From positions 220,224 through 284,223 of the forward strand of contig DASRAU010000029.1 of NCBI GenBank assembly GCA_035638075.1: a stretch of 64,000 bases of DNA. Direction: 5' to 3'. Below the pieces are notes generated by a model. That model did not search any database and was not told where the DNA came from. It worked only from the letters and a program-made list of their open reading frames with translations. This stretch comes from DASRAU01 sp035638075 (GTDB taxonomy: Bacteria; Acidobacteriota; Polarisedimenticolia; Gp22-AA2). The position numbers were made by a program, and so were the translations under genes. Position 1 is the stretch's first letter, and each line of letters opens with the position of its first letter. Positions 61,204 through 64,000 of this stretch are shown here, in pieces.

Positions 61204-61217
61204 CGCCTGCGCCCGGA

Positions 61218-61241
61218 GGGAGCCCGAGAGACCGGGCTCCC
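61218..61241 (-). terminator. Upstream companion hairpin
   Basis: GGGAGCCCG and CGGGCTCCC form a nine-base-pair stem with a six-base loop, between the receptor stop and the main terminator. It is probably part of the same 3' end structure. Confidence 0.55.
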
Positions 61242-61266
61242 CGGCGGGATCAGATCGATGGGTGCG

Positions 61267-64000
61267 TCAGAACGACCATCGCGCCGCCAGGCGAATCGTG
61301 CGAGGCGGCTGGAACGTCAGCGGCTGCAGGAAGTCCGGATCGGTGACCCCGGCCGTGAGCTCGATGTTGTCGTTGTAGTTCGTCACCGTGTCCTCGTCGG
61401 TGACGTTGAAGACGTCGAACATGACCGACAGCGACGTCTTGCCGATGGCGATCGGATAGTCGGCGTGCAGGTCCAGCGTCCACAGATCCGGCGTCCGGCC
61501 GAGGTTGCCGCGCTTCACCGGCGTGTAGCTGCGCAGGAAGATGTTGCTCGCGGCATTGGGATCGGCCAGCGCCGTCGCCAGGTTGTTGGTGGTCGCGAGT
61601 GTCAGCGTCCCGGTGCCGTCATCCACCCAGTACGAATAGATCGGGTCGATGCCGGGGACCTCGCCGGCGTTCTGGTAGATCGGATGCGCCAGCATCGAGG
61701 TGCGCGGGAATCCCGAGGACCACGAGAGATTGGCGCCCACCCGCAGCTTGGAATCGAAGATGTACGAGGGGAAGATGTGCACCACGTGGGTGGCGTCCGA
61801 CGGCAGCGGGCCCTTGATGAACTGCCCCTGCATCAGCGGCGAGTTCGGGAAGTCGTAGAGCGACGTGATGTTCGGATCGCTCTGCCCGTTGTCGTTTCTG
61901 AACAGCCCCTCGTAGTTCCCCTCCAGGCGCGACAGCCGGTAGTTCGCGAACAGCGACCAGTGCGGGTCGAGGCGCTTCGTGTAGATGGCCTCGAGCGCCT
62001 TGTAGTTGCGCTCCGGCTTGGGGAAGCTCATGCCCGCCACGAGTCCCTGCGGGATCTGGTGCGTGCCCGGGTTCGCCAGCTCGTACGTCCCGAAGGTGCG
62101 GGCCGGGAACTGGGCGCTGTTCGGGGCGGCCGGCGACCCGCCGAACGGGTCGTACGGGTAGCCGTAGGCGGTGCCGTAGTAGAAGTTCTGGATCTGCTCC
62201 ACCGCGTTGACCTGCGTGTCCTCGAGGACGCGGCCCTGGGTGCGGAAGATCGCCCGCACTTCGAGCGACGACGAGCCCGTGAGCTCGAAGGCGTAGCCTC
62301 CGGAGATCTCGTCCTCGTACGGCAGCTTGACGCCGCCGACCACCTCGGTCTGGTCGACCCCCTGCGTGAACACCGGGAACGAGGTCGCGCAGGTGGTGGT
62401 CGCCGCGCCGCCGAGGTCCACGCAGCCGCCGGTTCCGGCGGTGCGCGGCGTGGCCAGGGTGCGATCGTTGAACTCCTGCAGGCTGATCCCGACCTCGTTG
62501 CTGAAGGCGCGGACGGCGAGATCGCTCGGCACCCGCTGGAAGTAGCGCGCGTAGTTCGCGTACAGGCGGCTCTTGCCGCTGCCCAGCACGTCCCACGACA
62601 CGCCGATGCGCGGCGCCCAGTTGCCCGCGAAGGTGTACGAGTTCGGCGTGTAGGTGGAGGTCCCGGGCGTGAAGATGCGGGTCGCGACGGTGTTGCCTCC
62701 GCCGATGTCCTGCTCCACGTTCTCCGTCGCGAACGGCAGCGTGAACTCGCCGCCGCCGTCGATCGACTCCTCGGTGTAGCGGATGCCGGCCTTGAGCGTC
62801 ACCCGCGACGTGATCGACCAGGTATCCTGGCCGAACACGTTCCACTCGTTCGCGTCGGTGTAGGGGAGATTCGGTCCCATGCGCGCCCGGGTGACGCGGA
62901 AGGTGTTGGCGCTGTCGAACGCGATGGTCGGGTCACCGGTGCCGTTGCGCACCTGCACCACCGCTCCGCCGCGCGACGCGACCGGCAGGAAATCCTGGTT
63001 GCCGTCGCCGTCGGCGTCCACCGGGGACACCGTCGCCGTCGTCGCGTCGAAGAAGGACACCGGCAGCTCGATGTTGAAGGACGGACCGGTGTACGACGCG
63101 TTCTCGCGGTAGCGGATCTTGTCGTACTCCAGGCCGTACTTGAGCTCGTGAGACGTGAAGGTATTCGTGAATTTGAGGATCGCCTGCGCCTGTTTGTCGT
63201 CCTGCGAGGTGATGAACCCCACGCCTCCCTGCGTCGGCAGGACCGGCGCCGCGGCGAACGGCTGCGGTCCGAGGGCCGGATCGGTGTAGGTGGTCGCGCC
63301 GCGGCGGAACTCCAGGTTGTCCCGGTAATCGATGTAGCGGTACTGGTCGAGCCCCGGGCTCTCGCGGAAGTAGCCGTCATGGCTCGCCAGGATCCCTTCC
63401 ATGAAGAACTTCGGCGTGATGACGCCGTTCCACTTCAGCGCGATGTTGTTGGAGCCGTAGCGGACGCTGCTCTCGCCGCCGCCGTTCTGGAAGTCGCCGA
63501 ACAGCGGCGCGAGGTCCCGCTGCGGCCCCATGTCGCCGACCGCCGGGTCGCCGAAGGCGGTCAGCTCGAGCTGCTGGTTGTCGGTCATCTGGAAGGTGAA
63601 CTTGGCCGCGTAGTTGTTGGCCTGGCGCCGCCGCTCGAGGTCCTGGCCGGCGGCGGGGAACGCCAGCGCCGACGGCACGCCGAACCCGGTCGGATCGGTC
63701 TCGTCGAAGACGGTCACGCCCGCCTGCGCCGCGTCGAACGCCGGGTTGTTGAGGAACTGCGCCTGCCGCGTCGTGGTCGTGATGACCGGGTTGTAGGCCA
63801 GGAAGTAGAACAGCTTGTCCTTGACGATCGGCCCGCCGACCTGGAAAGCGAAGTCGTTCACGCCCTCCTGCGTGGTGTTGGCGGCGCCGGACTGCAGCTC
63901 GGCCAGCGTGTAGTCGGAGCGCGTCGACTGCGGCGTGGCGTACCAGGCCACGCTCCCCTTGAAGTCGTTGGTCCCCGACTTGACGATGGTGTTGATGATG
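61267..64000 (-). CDS. Oar-like TonB-dependent outer-membrane receptor (5' end outside window)
   Basis: At least 911 residues; the first visible ones, I-N-T-I-V-K-S-G-T-N-D-F-K-G-S, belong to the plug domain, so the signal peptide and carboxypeptidase-regulatory-like domain lie beyond the right edge. The rest is a large beta barrel with many aromatic strand ends and a terminal W-S-F. It matches the Oar/adhesin-type receptors abundant in Acidobacteriota and myxobacteria, which import peptides or oligosaccharides. It pairs functionally with secreted peptidases such as the one at 14727. Confidence 0.9.
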   Translation of the reverse strand, partial: IINTIVKSGTNDFKGSVAWYATPQSTRSDYTLAELQSGAANTTQEGVNDFAFQVGGPIVKDKLFYFLAYNPVITTTTRQAQFLNNPAFDAAQAGVTVFDETDPTGFGVPSALAFPAAGQDLERRRQANNYAAKFTFQMTDNQQLELTAFGDPAVGDMGPQRDLAPLFGDFQNGGGESSVRYGSNNIALKWNGVITPKFFMEGILASHDGYFRESPGLDQYRYIDYRDNLEFRRGATTYTDPALGPQPFAAAPVLPTQGGVGFITSQDDKQAQAILKFTNTFTSHELKYGLEYDKIRYRENASYTGPSFNIELPVSFFDATTATVSPVDADGDGNQDFLPVASRGGAVVQVRNGTGDPTIAFDSANTFRVTRARMGPNLPYTDANEWNVFGQDTWSITSRVTLKAGIRYTEESIDGGGEFTLPFATENVEQDIGGGNTVATRIFTPGTSTYTPNSYTFAGNWAPRIGVSWDVLGSGKSRLYANYARYFQRVPSDLAVRAFSNEVGISLQEFNDRTLATPRTAGTGGCVDLGGAATTTCATSFPVFTQGVDQTEVVGGVKLPYEDEISGGYAFELTGSSSLEVRAIFRTQGRVLEDTQVNAVEQIQNFYYGTAYGYPYDPFGGSPAAPNSAQFPARTFGTYELANPGTHQIPQGLVAGMSFPKPERNYKALEAIYTKRLDPHWSLFANYRLSRLEGNYEGLFRNDNGQSDPNITSLYDFPNSPLMQGQFIKGPLPSDATHVVHIFPSYIFDSKLRVGANLSWSSGFPRTSMLAHPIYQNAGEVPGIDPIYSYWVDDGTGTLTLATTNNLATALADPNAASNIFLRSYTPVKRGNLGRTPDLWTLDLHADYPIAIGKTSLSVMFDVFNVTDEDTVTNYNDNIELTAGVTDPDFLQPLTFQPPRTIRLAARWSF

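Overview
The window is a visibly GC-rich, densely packed bacterial chromosome segment with about 60 protein genes. I see no tRNA, rRNA, CRISPR array, insertion sequence or phage gene. The gene mix points to a heterotrophic Acidobacteriota-like bacterium, probably from a metagenome. The markers are an Oar-type TonB-dependent receptor, an S9 peptidase, a secreted matrixin, a GTP-dependent PEP carboxykinase, MacAB-like exporters and exported enzymes with TPR tails. This assignment is inference from gene content, not phylogeny.

Layout. 1-1.3 kb: phosphate transporter (left edge) with its DUF47/PhoU-like partner. 1.5-7.5 kb: a small orphan gene, then a tight five-gene catabolic operon (aldehyde dehydrogenase, enoyl-CoA hydratase, alcohol dehydrogenase-like protein, amidohydrolase, FAD oxidase). 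7.5-14.7 kb: minus-strand genes for a PilZ protein, a matrixin metalloprotease coupled to a small secreted protein, QueF, a dienelactone-hydrolase-like protein and a second aldehyde dehydrogenase. 14.7-25.8 kb: S9 peptidase, sarcosine-oxidase-like flavoprotein, two alpha/beta hydrolases, a His/Tyr-rich secreted protein, a cysteine synthase/metallo-beta-lactamase pair and a two-component system. 26.1-28.6 kb: two tandem exported PDZ proteins, an intradiol-dioxygenase-like protein and a TauE/SafE permease. 28.6-30.7 kb: a single-chain aconitase-family enzyme with its swivel domain first.

30.8-32.8 kb holds the most coherent unusual system: an ECF sigma factor whose frame overlaps by 4 nt a DNA methyltransferase with an Ada-type Cys4 zinc module at its C terminus, which in turn overlaps a 2-oxoglutarate/Fe(II) oxygenase. 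It looks like a self-contained alkylation-damage regulon. 33-39.7 kb: an exported DJ-1/TPR protein, then a MacAB-like exporter (fusion protein, ATPase, two permeases) followed by three tandem paralogous secreted four-cysteine proteins and a tiny coupled ORF that may be a vestige of another copy. 39.8-44 kb: pckG and an MMPL-type exporter.

44-52.1 kb: a glycan operon on the minus strand (Gmd, C-methyltransferase, second SDR, GT2-methyltransferase fusion, methyltransferase, membrane GT-C-like protein), mostly joined by 4-nt overlaps, with a divergent glycosyltransferase. 52.2-54.1 kb: a coupled FmdB/BNR-repeat/MoaD trio. 54.2-58.6 kb: a domain of unknown function fused in frame to an NlpE-like lipoprotein domain, two tandem 40-residue two- to three-cysteine peptides in front of a DUF1801/OmdA ('bacteriocin-protection') protein, a CPA2 antiporter and a pirin. 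58.6-64 kb: 2-oxoglutarate dehydrogenase E1 and the Oar-like receptor (right edge).

The best candidates for something undescribed are the sigma/Ada/oxygenase operon, the tandem 40-residue peptides, and the secreted four-Cys family beside the exporter.
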